Notes: generated by a model from the letters alone, not told the origin. A stretch of DNA of 64,000 nt from Virgisporangium aliadipatigenens (GCF_016863615.1 NZ_BOPF01000046.1:16689-80688); one strand, 5' to 3'; positions 10,325 through 18,731 are shown, counted from the stretch's first letter. Numbers and translations are program-made.

Positions 10325-11059
10325 CTATCCGATCTGGAACGTCACCTCGTCCACCGATCCCCGGAACTGGTCGTTGTGCACGCCGGTGCTCTTCGCGCCG
10401 ATCGTCACCGGGTACTGGTTGGCGATGTCCATGCTCGCGTTGTGGACCACCGCCGGCGCCCCGGTGCCCACCTGGATGCTGAACACGTCGCCGCGCCGCG
10501 CGCACGTGACCGTCTGCCAGCCGGAGCCGGCGATCGAGCGCGGCCACTTCACGAGCAGCCCCACGAGATGCCCGTTGCGCATCCCGGCGATCCGGCAGCT
10601 CGGAACGCCGCGGTCCAACTGCAGCTTCCACTGGCCGACGGGGTTGTCGTAGTTGCCTTTCTGCACGACGTTCGCGCCGGTGGTGACCTGACTCCGCTCG
10701 AGCCGCACGATGGCGCTGACGGTGAAGTCGGCCGTTCCCGGGTTGAGCCGCGGGGTGTGCGGCACGACAAGCACCGCCCGCCCCTTCATCGGGAACTTGA
10801 TGGCCGGGCTCGTGGTGGTGCCGTTCTTGCGTTCGGTGCGGACGACATCGCCCCTGCCGGCGACCGACACGCACGCCGCGTCCTCCGGAACGGCCGCGTC
10901 CGGCAGGCAGCCGGCGGTCCAGTGGCCGGCGTCGGACTGGCCGGACGGCGTGGCGTCCATGCTGAAGTTGAGCTGCTGACTGGATGTGGCGTGCACCGGC
11001 CCGGTGAGCGCGAGGGCCGCGACGGAGCCGAGCACGACGGCTAGATACCGGTTCACCAT
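10325..11059 (-). CDS. Secreted LamG/concanavalin-like domain protein
   Basis: The protein has about 244 residues from ATG 11059. A classical signal peptide (MVNRYLAVVLGSVAALALTG, cleavage near VHA-TS) indicates export. The rest is predicted beta-sandwich with LamG-like features: LNFSMD near the start, DFTVSAIVRL, WQTVTCARRGD and RGSVDEVTFQIG at the end, the usual closing strand of laminin-G-like folds. Such domains bind glycans or proteins. Paired Cys residues suggest disulfides. The longer reading frame upstream of 11059 was rejected because the signal peptide begins at M16 of that frame. Ligand unknown. Confidence 0.7.
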   Translation of the reverse strand: MVNRYLAVVLGSVAALALTGPVHATSSQQLNFSMDATPSGQSDAGHWTAGCLPDAAVPEDAACVSVAGRGDVVRTERKNGTTTSPAIKFPMKGRAVLVVPHTPRLNPGTADFTVSAIVRLERSQVTTGANVVQKGNYDNPVGQWKLQLDRGVPSCRIAGMRNGHLVGLLVKWPRSIAGSGWQTVTCARRGDVFSIQVGTGAPAVVHNASMDIANQYPVTIGAKSTGVHNDQFRGSVDEVTFQIG

Positions 11060-11628
11060 TTCCCCGTATTCCCCGTTCCCCGTAATCCCCGTGAGTCGTA
11101 GCAATCTGCTATCGAGACGCTACCCATCGTCGCTGCGGCGCATGCCGATACCTTGACATTTCATACTTCCGGTCGAGGTGGGTCGGTACGAAATTCCGTT
11201 CGCATTCGTGGGTGTGCGTGTCGCCGAATTGGACATTGCGCGCATTTGGCGATCGCTGTTATTGTCGCGTGACCGCGCAAAACGATGCGCCCGCCGAATG
11301 CGGGGCCTTCCTGGGGCCGATTTCCCACTGCGCAATTTGGTGCCGGGCGCTTCTCGTGCTACGTCTCCGGCGTCGCAGCTTGCGCGGCGAATTCGCCTCG
11401 CTCTCACGTTTTCGCAGGTGGCGGCGTGTCCCTCGGGCGTGTTCGGGGATTCTCCAACGGGTTACGCCGAATCGGTCGCGGTGCCCGTCGTGCATTTCTA
11501 CATGTGGGCTGAAATGCCCGATGGCCCCCGCTGGCCGACGCCCTCATATTTCCTCTCGGCACGAATTGCGGTGGCGGCCCGCGGGTCGCATCTGAATTGC
11601 CAATTGGTCTCTCGGGAGGAAAGTTTCC
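11060..11628. other. 569-base intergenic region, A/T-richer, no convincing gene
   Basis: Open frames here lack signal, domain or codon support. The stretch has visibly more A/T than its neighbours, with several isolated AT patches. It separates the leftward LamG gene from the rightward secreted-protein operon, so it must hold two promoters. A TTGACA hexamer occurs at 11153-11158, but no -10 box at normal spacing was found. GGGAGGAAAG just before 11629 is the ribosome binding site of the next gene. Confidence 0.5.
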
Positions 11629-12123
11629 ATGCGCAAGATCACCAAGCGGGTCGCGGTCATCGGTGCGGTCAGCTCACTGGCTCTCGGCGGCGGGGTGGCC
11701 TGGGCGGCGTGGACCGTGTCCGGCAGCGGCACCGGCTCGGCGGCGGCCGGCTCGGCACTCGAGCTGACGGCGACGGGGAACACCGGCACGACGCTGCTCT
11801 ATCCGGGTGCGACCGCCGACCTCGCCTTCACGGTCAGCAACCCGAACCCCTTCCCGGTCAACGTCACGTCGGTCACCGCCGGCGAGGCTCCGGTGATCAC
11901 GGTCGACTCGGGTCACTCCGGCTGCGCCGCGACCAACGTGGAATTCGTGACGGGTGCCGCGCTGGCTGGAACCGTGCTGGTGCCGGCGAAGACCACGAGC
12001 AACGGCACCGCGTCCGGGTCCGTCACGGGCGCGCTGCGGATGATTCCCGACGCAGCGAATGCTTGCCAGGGCGCCACCTTCACGGTCAATTTCAGCCTCA
12101 GCGGTGCGAGCGCTGCCAGCTGA
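11629..12123 (+). CDS. Small secreted beta-rich protein, first of four related genes
   Basis: The 164-residue protein has a signal peptide ending near AWAAWT, followed directly by the Gly/Ser/Ala stretch SGSGTGSAAAGS. The mature part has the order LLYPGATADL, VSNPNPFPVNV, SGHSGCA and NACQGATF, a pattern shared with the next two genes. Two Cys may pair. The signal region resembles SipW-type (TasA/camelysin) leader peptides, but no SipW peptidase is nearby. The start is set by a strong GGGAGGAAAG site. It is likely an extracellular or cell-surface protein of unknown function; the relation to biofilm-matrix proteins is only a weak inference. Confidence 0.7.
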   Translation: MRKITKRVAVIGAVSSLALGGGVAWAAWTVSGSGTGSAAAGSALELTATGNTGTTLLYPGATADLAFTVSNPNPFPVNVTSVTAGEAPVITVDSGHSGCAATNVEFVTGAALAGTVLVPAKTTSNGTASGSVTGALRMIPDAANACQGATFTVNFSLSGASAAS

Positions 12124-12184
12124 TTGCCGGGACTGCGGGGGTCGTTGAGGGGCGGCCCCCGCGCAGCCCTGTGAGGGGGAGCGG

Positions 12185-12664
12185 ATGCGGAAGTTTGCGA
12201 AGCGCGGCATCACCGTCGGACTCGCCACGCTGATCGGCCTGGGCAGCACCGCCGCGTGGGCCGCCTGGACCGCCACCGGCACCGGTTCCGGCCAGGCCAA
12301 GGCCGGTCAGGCGCTACGGATCTCCACCGTGGCGACGACCGGCGCCGGCACGACGCTGTTCCCGGGTGGTGCCGGCGACCTGCTGGTCAACGTGAAGAAC
12401 CCGAATCCCTTCCCGATCCGGGTCAACACGGTGGTCCCGGGCACCTCGATCACCGCCGACGGCGCGCACGCGGGCGCGGGGTGCAGCGGCGCCGCGACCG
12501 GTGTCACGGCCGAGGAGTTCGTCACGGTCGACTGGACGGTCGGGCCGGACTCGGCGGCGCAGTTCACGGTGCCGGGGGCGGTGCGGATGGGCAACGGTTC
12601 GGTGAACGCGTGCCAGGGCGCGGTGTTCAGCGTGCCGGTCGTGCTCGTCGCGACGAGCGCATGA
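12185..12664 (+). CDS. Small secreted beta-rich protein, paralogue of the preceding gene
   Basis: The 159-residue protein repeats the plan of 11629-12123: basic start MRKFAKR, hydrophobic core, AWAAWTATGTGSGQAKAG at the expected cleavage site, then LFPGGAGDLLV, VKNPNPFPIRVN, a GC pair, and NACQGAVFSVP near the end. About half of the conserved positions match the first copy, pointing to an old tandem duplication. GAGGGGGAGC lies just upstream of the ATG. The stop overlaps the next start by four bases (ATGA). Function is unknown. Confidence 0.7.
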   Translation: MRKFAKRGITVGLATLIGLGSTAAWAAWTATGTGSGQAKAGQALRISTVATTGAGTTLFPGGAGDLLVNVKNPNPFPIRVNTVVPGTSITADGAHAGAGCSGAATGVTAEEFVTVDWTVGPDSAAQFTVPGAVRMGNGSVNACQGAVFSVPVVLVATSA

Positions 12665-13167
12665 GCAGAAGGACGAGCGCGCTCACCATCGCGCTGAGCT
12701 GGGCGACGCTGATGATGGTGCTGTTCGGCGGCCTCGGTGCGGCCGAGCCTTCCGCGCAGGGCGTCAGCCTCAACCTCCGGCACTCGCTCGAACTGCGGCT
12801 CGACGCGCACCGGGGGCCGGAGGCGGTGGCGTTCGAGATCGGTGCCGCGCCGGTGACGGGGCTGTATCCGGGGGCGACGAAGCCGATGAAGCTGGTCATT
12901 GTCAATCCGACCCGGTTCGACCTCAGGATCGAGAGTCTCGCCGGAACGGTCCGGTCGACGACGCGACCCGGATGCGCACCGACACCCACCAATCTCGTCG
13001 TGCGGCCGCGGGTCGGTCCGCCCACGCTGCCGATGACGGTTCCGGCGTATCAGCGCCGGGAGGCCGGATCGGTCACGTTGTACATGCCGAACACGGTTGC
13101 CGACGCGTGTCAGGGCACGGTGTTCGACATCCGGTTCCAGGGATCCGGCGCGAAGGTCCACAAATGA
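12661..13167 (+). CDS. Divergent third member of the secreted-protein operon
   Basis: The protein has 168 residues, ATG at 12661 overlapping the previous stop. After a hydrophobic signal/anchor (about 7-27) the conserved points of the family reappear in weaker form: LYPGATKPMKLVIVNPTRFDLRI, RPGCAPTPTNLVV, LPMTVPAYQ and ADACQGTVFDI. It lacks the Gly/Ser-rich stretch after the signal. Translational coupling on both sides suggests the products act together at the cell surface. No function assigned. Confidence 0.65.
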   Translation: MSRRTSALTIALSWATLMMVLFGGLGAAEPSAQGVSLNLRHSLELRLDAHRGPEAVAFEIGAAPVTGLYPGATKPMKLVIVNPTRFDLRIESLAGTVRSTTRPGCAPTPTNLVVRPRVGPPTLPMTVPAYQRREAGSVTLYMPNTVADACQGTVFDIRFQGSGAKVHK

Positions 13168-14171
13168 GGGTTCGGGTCATGAAGCGGCCGGCGCTGGTCG
13201 GAATCGGTGCGACGGCATTGTTGCTGCTGGCGGGGACGACGGCGTTCGCGGTGTGGCGCATGCCGTCGAGCCGCGTGGATCTGGCCGCGCGGGCCGCCGC
13301 GATGCCGGTCGGCAAGGCGCCGACGGTGCGACCGCTGCCCGGGAAACTGCAGATCACCTGGGAACGGGTGACGCTCTCCGGCGGGGTCGACGTGCGCTAC
13401 CGGGTGAACCGCTATGCGGCGGCCCACCACGGCGCGCAGCCGGCCGGCGGGTGTGCCGGCACGATCGGGGGCACCGCCTGTGCCGAGGAGAACGTGCCGA
13501 ACGGCATCTGGACCTACACTGTCCAACCCGTGCTGGGCTCGGCGTGGACCGGCCGGGAGAGCGAGAAGAGCGAATCGGTCATCGTCGCCGCGGTGAACGT
13601 TCCCCCGAAAGATCTTGCTGCTGACGCGGCCTCGACGGCGTCACCGAGTCCGAGTGCGTCGGCGAGTGCGTCGGCGTCACCCTCGGCGTCCGCATCGGCG
13701 GGCGGCGCGAGCCCGTCGCCCGGCCCCAGCGTCGGCGCGAGCCCGAGCCGGTCGGTGGCCACGCCGCACGGGACCGACGTGCAGGCGTCGAACGGCGAGG
13801 GCGGCACGGCCGGCGTGATCGGTCTCGGCGACCGGCTCGTCCTCTCGTTCAGCGGCCCGGTGGATCCGACGACGGTGGCGCACGGCTGGGACGGCAAGGC
13901 GGGCCTGCCGGTGGCGCTCAAGGTCACCGGCACCGAACTGAGCGTCGCCGACGCGGACGGCCCGCTCCCACTCGGCCCGGTCACGCTGGGGGCCGACGGC
14001 TACGCGCCCACCCCGCTGGCCCTCGCGGCCCTGCTGTCCCTGGACGGCCCCCACCTGGTGATCACCGTCGCGGAAAACCAGCCCAGCCCTCCAGTTCCGG
14101 TGACAAAGCAGTCTCAGCTGCAGTGGGGCCCAGTGAAGGAGTCAGGGTCGCCCAAGGACGTCGACTTCTGA
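13164..14171 (+). CDS. Secreted or membrane-anchored protein with FnIII-like part and Ser/Ala/Pro linker
   Basis: The 335-residue protein is the last gene of the coupled operon (ATGA overlap). Residues 9-26 form a signal-anchor. Residues about 50-145 resemble a fibronectin-III/Ig-like strand pattern (KLQITWERVTLSGGVDVRYRVNRY ... GIWTYTVQPVLG). A low-complexity linker rich in S, A and P spans about 155-200, and the final part reads like a second beta domain (GLGDRLVLSFSGPVDP). The linker is typical of wall-spanning proteins. It may display the three small secreted partners, which is inference from operon structure. Confidence 0.6.
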   Translation: MRVRVMKRPALVGIGATALLLLAGTTAFAVWRMPSSRVDLAARAAAMPVGKAPTVRPLPGKLQITWERVTLSGGVDVRYRVNRYAAAHHGAQPAGGCAGTIGGTACAEENVPNGIWTYTVQPVLGSAWTGRESEKSESVIVAAVNVPPKDLAADAASTASPSPSASASASASPSASASAGGASPSPGPSVGASPSRSVATPHGTDVQASNGEGGTAGVIGLGDRLVLSFSGPVDPTTVAHGWDGKAGLPVALKVTGTELSVADADGPLPLGPVTLGADGYAPTPLALAALLSLDGPHLVITVAENQPSPPVPVTKQSQLQWGPVKESGSPKDVDF

Positions 14172-14183
14172 CATTAGGGTCTT

Positions 14184-14241
14184 GCGAGCGGTTACGTATG
14201 CACCTCAATCCGGTGGTTTGACGTGCATGGGTAACCGCTCG
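14184..14241 (+). terminator. Hairpin with T-rich tail after the secreted-protein operon
   Basis: Arms 14184-14203 and 14223-14241 pair over about 17 of 20 positions around a 19-base loop and are followed by GTCTCTTTT. Position after 14171 and the U-rich tail fit an intrinsic terminator. The long, slightly imperfect stem could instead be an operator or leader structure for the NlpC/P60 gene. The following bases to about 14330 are A/T-rich without a gene. Confidence 0.5.
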
Positions 14242-14388
14242 TCTCTTTTGGAATGTGTGCGTGCTTCGCGTTTTTGTGATTATTGGAAAGCGCGTACAGA
14301 GAGCTGTTATGCGGCTACTTTGCGTGGAGGGCGTTCATCCAGCCCCTTCACAAGTCCACATGTCCGGGTTCCCGGGCGCCGCTGAACA

Positions 14389-15216
14389 ATGACGCGGCGC
14401 GGCCGATTGACGTTCGGCCACCGGGAAGCGCGTGAGTGCCCCGGGCCGTCCTTGGAGTCGTCTCTGTACGCATCGTTGCGCCGCACCGTTGCGGCCACAT
14501 CAACAGTTCTGGCGTTGACGGCCGGCGCGTGGGCGTCGGGAACGGAAGCCGTCGACACCGTGATCGCACCGGAACCCGCCCTCGCGGCGGTGCCGGTCGA
14601 CTCGTTCGACGCCACGGCGGAGGCAAGACAGCTCGTGGCCGAGAACCGGCGGGCCGAACGGGAGGCCCGCAAGCAGGCCGAGGCGGAGGCCGCCGCGCAG
14701 GCGGAAGCGGCCGCACAGGCGGCAGCCGCGCAGCAGGCCGCCGAGGAAGAGGACCCGGCGGTCGCCGCCGAGCCCCGCCGCACCGGCACTCGGGCCGACC
14801 GCGGGAATGCGACCCGCTCGAAGACGACCCGGCAGCCGCGCCGCAACGGCGGCGGAGAGCCGATCGTCAGCGGGAACGGCAATTCCGTCGTCGACTACGC
14901 GCTCGCCCAGGTCGGCAAGAACTACCGCTACGCCGGCACCGGGCCGGGCGGGTTCGACTGCAGCGGCCTCGTGCAGGCCGCCTACGGCCAGGCCGGCGTG
15001 AGCCTCCCGCACCAGACGGGTGGCCTGTCCGGCAAGGGCCAGGCCGTCGGCCGGAACGACCTGCGCCCGGGCGACCTGGTCTTCACCGACCCCGGCCACG
15101 TCGGCATCTACGTCGGCAACAACCAGATGGTCCACGCCAGCACGCAGCGCGGCGGCGTGAAGCGATCGGACGTGTACCGGTTCGCCTACGGGCGACGCAT
15201 CACCAACGGCGGATAG
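14389..15216 (+). CDS. NlpC/P60 cell-wall endopeptidase
   Basis: The 275-residue secreted peptidase probably cleaves peptide stems of peptidoglycan. The order is N-terminal basic region, hydrophobic signal (about 30-50), an Ala/Glu/Gln-rich coiled-coil-like stretch (75-120), a basic Thr/Arg linker, and a C-terminal NlpC/P60 domain (about 163-275). The catalytic residues are C191 in GGFDCSGLV, H237 in PGHVGIYVG and a third polar residue in H249 of MVHAS. The start is uncertain: ATG 14389 has no ribosome binding site, and TTG 14452 would leave a more normal signal peptide. A perfect hairpin follows the stop. Confidence 0.85.
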   Translation: MTRRGRLTFGHREARECPGPSLESSLYASLRRTVAATSTVLALTAGAWASGTEAVDTVIAPEPALAAVPVDSFDATAEARQLVAENRRAEREARKQAEAEAAAQAEAAAQAAAAQQAAEEEDPAVAAEPRRTGTRADRGNATRSKTTRQPRRNGGGEPIVSGNGNSVVDYALAQVGKNYRYAGTGPGGFDCSGLVQAAYGQAGVSLPHQTGGLSGKGQAVGRNDLRPGDLVFTDPGHVGIYVGNNQMVHASTQRGGVKRSDVYRFAYGRRITNGG

Positions 15217-15232
15217 GCCGCCTTCACATAGA

Positions 15233-15270
15233 GAGAACCGCCCCGACGTGTGCGCGTCGGGGCGGTTCTC
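15233..15270. terminator. Bidirectional terminator, perfect 16-bp stem
   Basis: Arms 15233-15248 and 15255-15270 are perfectly complementary around a six-base loop. The hairpin lies between two convergent genes and includes the first base pairs of the histidine phosphatase stop codon, so it can serve both. Confidence 0.8.
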
Positions 15271-15871
15271 AGATGCGCACCTCGGCCGGATAGTCGGTGC
15301 CGCGCATGTGCGCCGGCAGGTGCCCCACGTCGTTGTACGCCAACAGCCGCGTCCGGTCCGGCCAGTACGCGATGACGGTCAGCGCGCAGTTGTAGTCGAG
15401 CATCCGCAGCCACGCGTGATCCGGCGCGTCCAGCGCCCTCGACACGAACCAGTTGATGAGGTTCCCGTGCGTGACGAGGAGTTCCTTGCCGCCGAGTGCG
15501 GGGCCGGCGAAGCGGGAGATGGCCTTGGACGCCTGCGCCGCGCCGTCGGTGAGCACTTCTTCCGGGAACTCGCCCAAAAACTCCGCCTGCTGTGCGGACA
15601 GGTGCTGCGCGTCGGGGACCGCGGGGATGCACTCCTGGAGGAGTTCGGAGGGCTCCAGCGGAACCCCGCGGTGCGGCTCGGCGAGGATCTCGGCCGTCTG
15701 CGCGGCGCGTTCCCAGGGGCTGTGGTGGATCGCGGTGAACTTCGTGCCGCGCAGCCGTTCGGCGAGGCGCCGGGCCTGTTGGCGGCCGAGGTCGGTCAGC
15801 ACACCCAGCTCGGGCTCGCTGCCGTGGATGTACTCGCCGTGCCTGACCAGATACAACAGCCGGACCGACAT
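15269..15871 (-). CDS. Histidine phosphatase (phosphoglycerate mutase-like) family protein
   Basis: This 200-residue cytosolic protein has the branch-1 signature LVRHGEY (catalytic His about residue 10), an Arg/His pocket (SPWERAAQTAEIL) and the second catalytic His in LVTHGNLINWFV. Proteins of this group dephosphorylate small molecules or proteins; this one is close in length to the SixA/CobC-like to PGM-like phosphatases but the substrate cannot be told. It ends within the shared terminator and diverges from the beta-propeller gene. Confidence 0.85.
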   Translation of the reverse strand: MSVRLLYLVRHGEYIHGSEPELGVLTDLGRQQARRLAERLRGTKFTAIHHSPWERAAQTAEILAEPHRGVPLEPSELLQECIPAVPDAQHLSAQQAEFLGEFPEEVLTDGAAQASKAISRFAGPALGGKELLVTHGNLINWFVSRALDAPDHAWLRMLDYNCALTVIAYWPDRTRLLAYNDVGHLPAHMRGTDYPAEVRI

Positions 15872-15949
15872 GCTAAGCCCCCAAACAACATTGACACGGA
15901 CTTATCGGGCTGAGCGGCGAAAGCGCCTCGGCGCGCTAGCCTACCGACC

Positions 15950-17281
15950 GTGGCTAAGGGCAAGGTCACGAGCCGGATCGAGACCGGTCTCGGTCTCTTC
16001 GGACTCATCGCCATCGGCGTGACCCTTTCCATCGTATTCAAATGGACGCCCTGGCTCGACGTGCAGGAGTGGTGGGAGAACCGCAAGGTCACGCTCTCCG
16101 AGCCGGCCACCTCGTGGGCCGAACGGGTCGGCAACCAGCCCGACAGCGCCGGCATCACCGACAAGGCGGTCATCGTCTTCCAGGGCGACTTCGTCGAGGC
16201 GCGGTCCCGCACCGGCGGCGCGGTGCTGTGGAAGAAGGAGACCGACTGGGCGGCCCTCGCCGGTGCGCCCAACGACGCGACGGCGGTCGCCATCGTGTCC
16301 AAAGTGGACACCAAGGGCTTCGAGGCGCTCGACCCGCAGACCGGCAAGGCGCGGTGGACGTCGCCGGAGGCGTCGGGCGCGTGGACGTTCCGCGACGCGG
16401 TGCTGGCCGTCGAGTGCCCGAAGGACGGCTGCCAGGTGGTCAACCGCGCACCCGCCGACGGGGCCGTGCGCTGGAAGGTGCCGGTCGCCGGGGCGCCCCG
16501 CGCGCTCGCCGGCGCCAACTCGACGCTGTTCAACGTGCGCGGGCTCGACGACACGTACAACGACGCGCGATCGGCCGTCCCGCGCACGATGCCGAAGTAC
16601 GTGGGCTTTCCGGTGGACCGGAAGCTGCAGGTCGTCGACACGGGCTCGGGGAAGCGGCTGCGCGAGGACGAGATTCCCAAGGAGGCTCGTGCCGTTCTCA
16701 TCGGAAATCGCATCGTGTACTCGTCGGCCGCGGCCGGCAGCGGCGGGTGCCGGTACACGATCGTCGGCAAGGACGCCGCGAGCGGCAAGGAAGTGTGGCG
16801 CAAGGACGGCTACGACCTGCGGACCGCGGGCGGCGCGGCCTGCGAGCCGCGCAAGGATCCGCCCGGCGGCGGCGTCGTCCTCATCGGCGTCCGGTACGAC
16901 GGGCGGCACGTCTTTCTGTCCGCTGTGGACGGTCGCGAGCTGGCCGTCGCGGCCGAGGGAGAGCGCATCGAGGGAACGGACGGCGAGTACGGACTGGTCC
17001 GTTCCGTCGACGGCAAGACGCTCAAGGCGTTGAGTCTCAGCCGGGGCGGCGTGGCGGTGTGGACCCGTCAGGTGGCGCCGAAGGCGCAGGTCGGCATGAC
17101 GCCGTTCGCCGTGTTCGTCACCGACGCCGAGACCGAACGCATCGTCGCCCTCGAACCCGTCACCGGTGCGGTGAAGCTCGACGTGGCGAGCGGGGCGACC
17201 GTGCTCGGACTGAGTCCCGACGGGGTGGCGCTGTCCCGTGGGCGCACGGTCGGCTGGCTCGGCTTCGGCGCGGTCGCCTGA
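15950..17281 (+). CDS. Membrane-anchored PQQ-like beta-propeller protein
   Basis: The 443-residue protein has one N-terminal membrane helix (about 13-30, GLGLFGLIAIGVTLSIVF) followed by propeller blades such as EALDPQTGKARWTSP, VNRAPADGAVRWKV and DAASGKEVWRKD. It matches the architecture of the protein at 38-1396, so the two are likely paralogues with an extracytoplasmic propeller. Cys pairs (CPKDGC; CRY ... CEP) suggest disulfides. The GTG start is seven bases after a TAGCCT box, with no ribosome binding site, again suggesting leaderless translation. Role unknown. Confidence 0.78.
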   Translation: MAKGKVTSRIETGLGLFGLIAIGVTLSIVFKWTPWLDVQEWWENRKVTLSEPATSWAERVGNQPDSAGITDKAVIVFQGDFVEARSRTGGAVLWKKETDWAALAGAPNDATAVAIVSKVDTKGFEALDPQTGKARWTSPEASGAWTFRDAVLAVECPKDGCQVVNRAPADGAVRWKVPVAGAPRALAGANSTLFNVRGLDDTYNDARSAVPRTMPKYVGFPVDRKLQVVDTGSGKRLREDEIPKEARAVLIGNRIVYSSAAAGSGGCRYTIVGKDAASGKEVWRKDGYDLRTAGGAACEPRKDPPGGGVVLIGVRYDGRHVFLSAVDGRELAVAAEGERIEGTDGEYGLVRSVDGKTLKALSLSRGGVAVWTRQVAPKAQVGMTPFAVFVTDAETERIVALEPVTGAVKLDVASGATVLGLSPDGVALSRGRTVGWLGFGAVA

Positions 17282-17368
17282 GAGAGAAATTCCTTTTTCC
17301 TCGGCGTGCAACGGCCCGGCGGGCGATCTCGTAAAAGAGGTGTCCCGAAGCGCGCCGAGAAAGGGTTG

Positions 17369-17488
17369 GTGGCCCGATTCAAACGGCCTTCCGAACAGGA
17401 TCGCGAGTTCACCGAGTTCGTGACGACGCGGCGGAGCGGCCGTCGCCGACCGCGAAGGCCTCCGACGCGGTCAACTGGTCGATCCTGA
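17369..17488 (+). pseudogene. Remnant of a SigE-type RNA polymerase sigma factor (N-terminus only)
   Basis: From GTG 17369 the frame encodes RFKRPSEQDREFTEFVTTRR, which matches the typical opening of actinobacterial SigE-family (SigE/SACE_0578-like) sigma factors. After that point the expected region 2 (LLRTAYLLTGD-like) is missing, and the frame turns to Arg-rich noise and stops. AAAGGG precedes the start. The convergent lipoprotein gene lies just downstream. The likely history is deletion of the sigma-factor body. Similarity rests on about 20 residues, so confidence is moderate. Confidence 0.42.
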
Positions 17489-17529
17489 CGGCGGTCGCTC
17501 TGGCCCAACCGCGCGGTCGCCCGTCGGGA

Positions 17530-18255
17530 TCAGACCTTCGCCAGCTGCTTCGCGGCGATGATCGAGGACTCCTTGCACACGTTCGCGGCGGTGTTCGGCG
17601 ACGGGGCGTCGACGGTGATCCAGGTGATGACGTTCCCCCGGCCGATGTACGCCTCGCACACGGTGGCGGTGGTGCCGTCCTCGGTGACGGTCTGCTCCGT
17701 CCACGCGTAGGAGCTGTCGACCCCCTCGAGCTTGCCGAGGTCGAACACGCCGGTGATGGTCCGCTTGGTCTTGTCCTCGGTGTATTCCTTGCAGGTGCCG
17801 TAGTTCTTCTTGATGGACGAGATGTGCTCGCTCGCCGGAACGGCCTTGTTGCCCACCGCCACGAGGCCGAGCCACCAGGCGTCGGCCTCCCAGGTGCGGT
17901 TCATGCCGTCGTTCTGCCCCTTGGAGACGGTCGACAGCTCCTTGCCGCAGACGGCGCCGAGCGAGTAGAGCGCCTCGTCGTCGTTCTCCTTGATGTGGTG
18001 GCCGCCGAGGCCGTCGAAGGCGTTCGGGGCGGGGACCGCTGCCTTGGCGTCGGCCGCCGTCCCGGCCGGTCCGCGGGCCCTGGTGGGGCTGGCACTGGCC
18101 TTGGGCGAGGCGGCCGCCGATCCGGAGGGCGCCGGCGACGCGGCTGCGCCGTCGGCGATGCGCTTGGCCGCCTGGACATGCCCCTTCTCGTCCGTGGACG
18201 CCGCACAGCCGGCCGTCGCGAACAACACCAGTGCGGCGATCGCCAGGACGCGCAT
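17530..18255 (-). CDS. Putative lipoprotein, sensor-like
   Basis: The protein has about 241 residues from ATG 18255, with AAGGGG nine bases upstream. A lipoprotein signal ends in TAGC (Cys 17). A Ser/Pro/Ala linker (about 40-75) leads to a C-terminal globular domain with four or more Cys (VCGKEL, YGTCKEY, ATVCEAY, NVCKESS), consistent with two disulfides. The compact Cys-rich form recalls PknH-type extracellular sensor domains, but no kinase is nearby and the match is weak. Surface-anchored, function unknown. The 29-residue upstream extension of the frame was rejected. Confidence 0.65.
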   Translation of the reverse strand: MRVLAIAALVLFATAGCAASTDEKGHVQAAKRIADGAAASPAPSGSAAASPKASASPTRARGPAGTAADAKAAVPAPNAFDGLGGHHIKENDDEALYSLGAVCGKELSTVSKGQNDGMNRTWEADAWWLGLVAVGNKAVPASEHISSIKKNYGTCKEYTEDKTKRTITGVFDLGKLEGVDSSYAWTEQTVTEDGTTATVCEAYIGRGNVITWITVDAPSPNTAANVCKESSIIAAKQLAKV

Positions 18256-18374
18256 GTCGAGGACCCCTTCCCGTTGGTCGGCGTCCAATACGGATTTCGC
18301 GGCGTTCGGTTTGATTGCGGGCGCAATGACTATGCGGACCACTAGCGATTGACGGTTCGTGCTACATAAGCCGG

Positions 18375-18731
18375 ATGCGCATCGGCATCGACTTCGGCAC
18401 CACGCACACCGTCGCGATGCTGGAACGACCGCACGGCCGGGTGGAGCCGCTGGCCGGCCGCGGCGGCGGGTGGCCCGTTCGGGTGCTGGCGGTCGTGCTG
18501 GTCGTCGGCGGCATCCACGCGGCGGTGCACGCGTTCCTCGAACGGCGGGCGTGGGCCGGCAACGAGCCCTGGCGCATCCCCGACGCGTACCTGTCGGGCA
18601 CGCACACCGTGTGGAAGGCCGCGGTCGACTGGATCGGGCCGGCGGGGTACACGGTGTGCGTGCTCGTGGCGTTCCACCTGCTGCTCATCGGGACGGCGGC
18701 CTGGCGACGGAGCGCGACGCACGGTCGCTAA
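18375..18731 (+). CDS. Chimeric ORF: Hsp70 N-terminus joined to a two-helix membrane segment
   Basis: The 118-residue frame opens with MRIGIDFGTTHTVAMLERP, the phosphate-1 ATP-binding motif of Hsp70/actin-fold proteins in actinomycetes. After about residue 26 it changes abruptly to a Gly/Arg stretch and then a membrane protein with helices at about 34-53 and 90-108. The rest of the Hsp70 ATPase is missing. A TACATA box six bases before the ATG suggests that the promoter and leaderless start of the old Hsp70 gene now drive the fused remainder. It is either a deletion scar or a functional small membrane protein. Confidence 0.5.
   Translation: MRIGIDFGTTHTVAMLERPHGRVEPLAGRGGGWPVRVLAVVLVVGGIHAAVHAFLERRAWAGNEPWRIPDAYLSGTHTVWKAAVDWIGPAGYTVCVLVAFHLLLIGTAAWRRSATHGR

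Noticed and set aside
11120..11407. 95-codon leftward frame in the intergenic region
   Set aside because: Arg/Ser-rich composition, no start support and no family; it looks like a chance frame.
14184..14388. c-di-AMP (ydaO) riboswitch before the NlpC/P60 gene
   Set aside because: The conserved ydaO core sequences could not be found; only a hairpin with T-rich tail is seen.
15891..15896. TTGACA as -35 box of the gene at 15950
   Set aside because: The spacing to the TAGCCT box at 15937 is far too long for one promoter.
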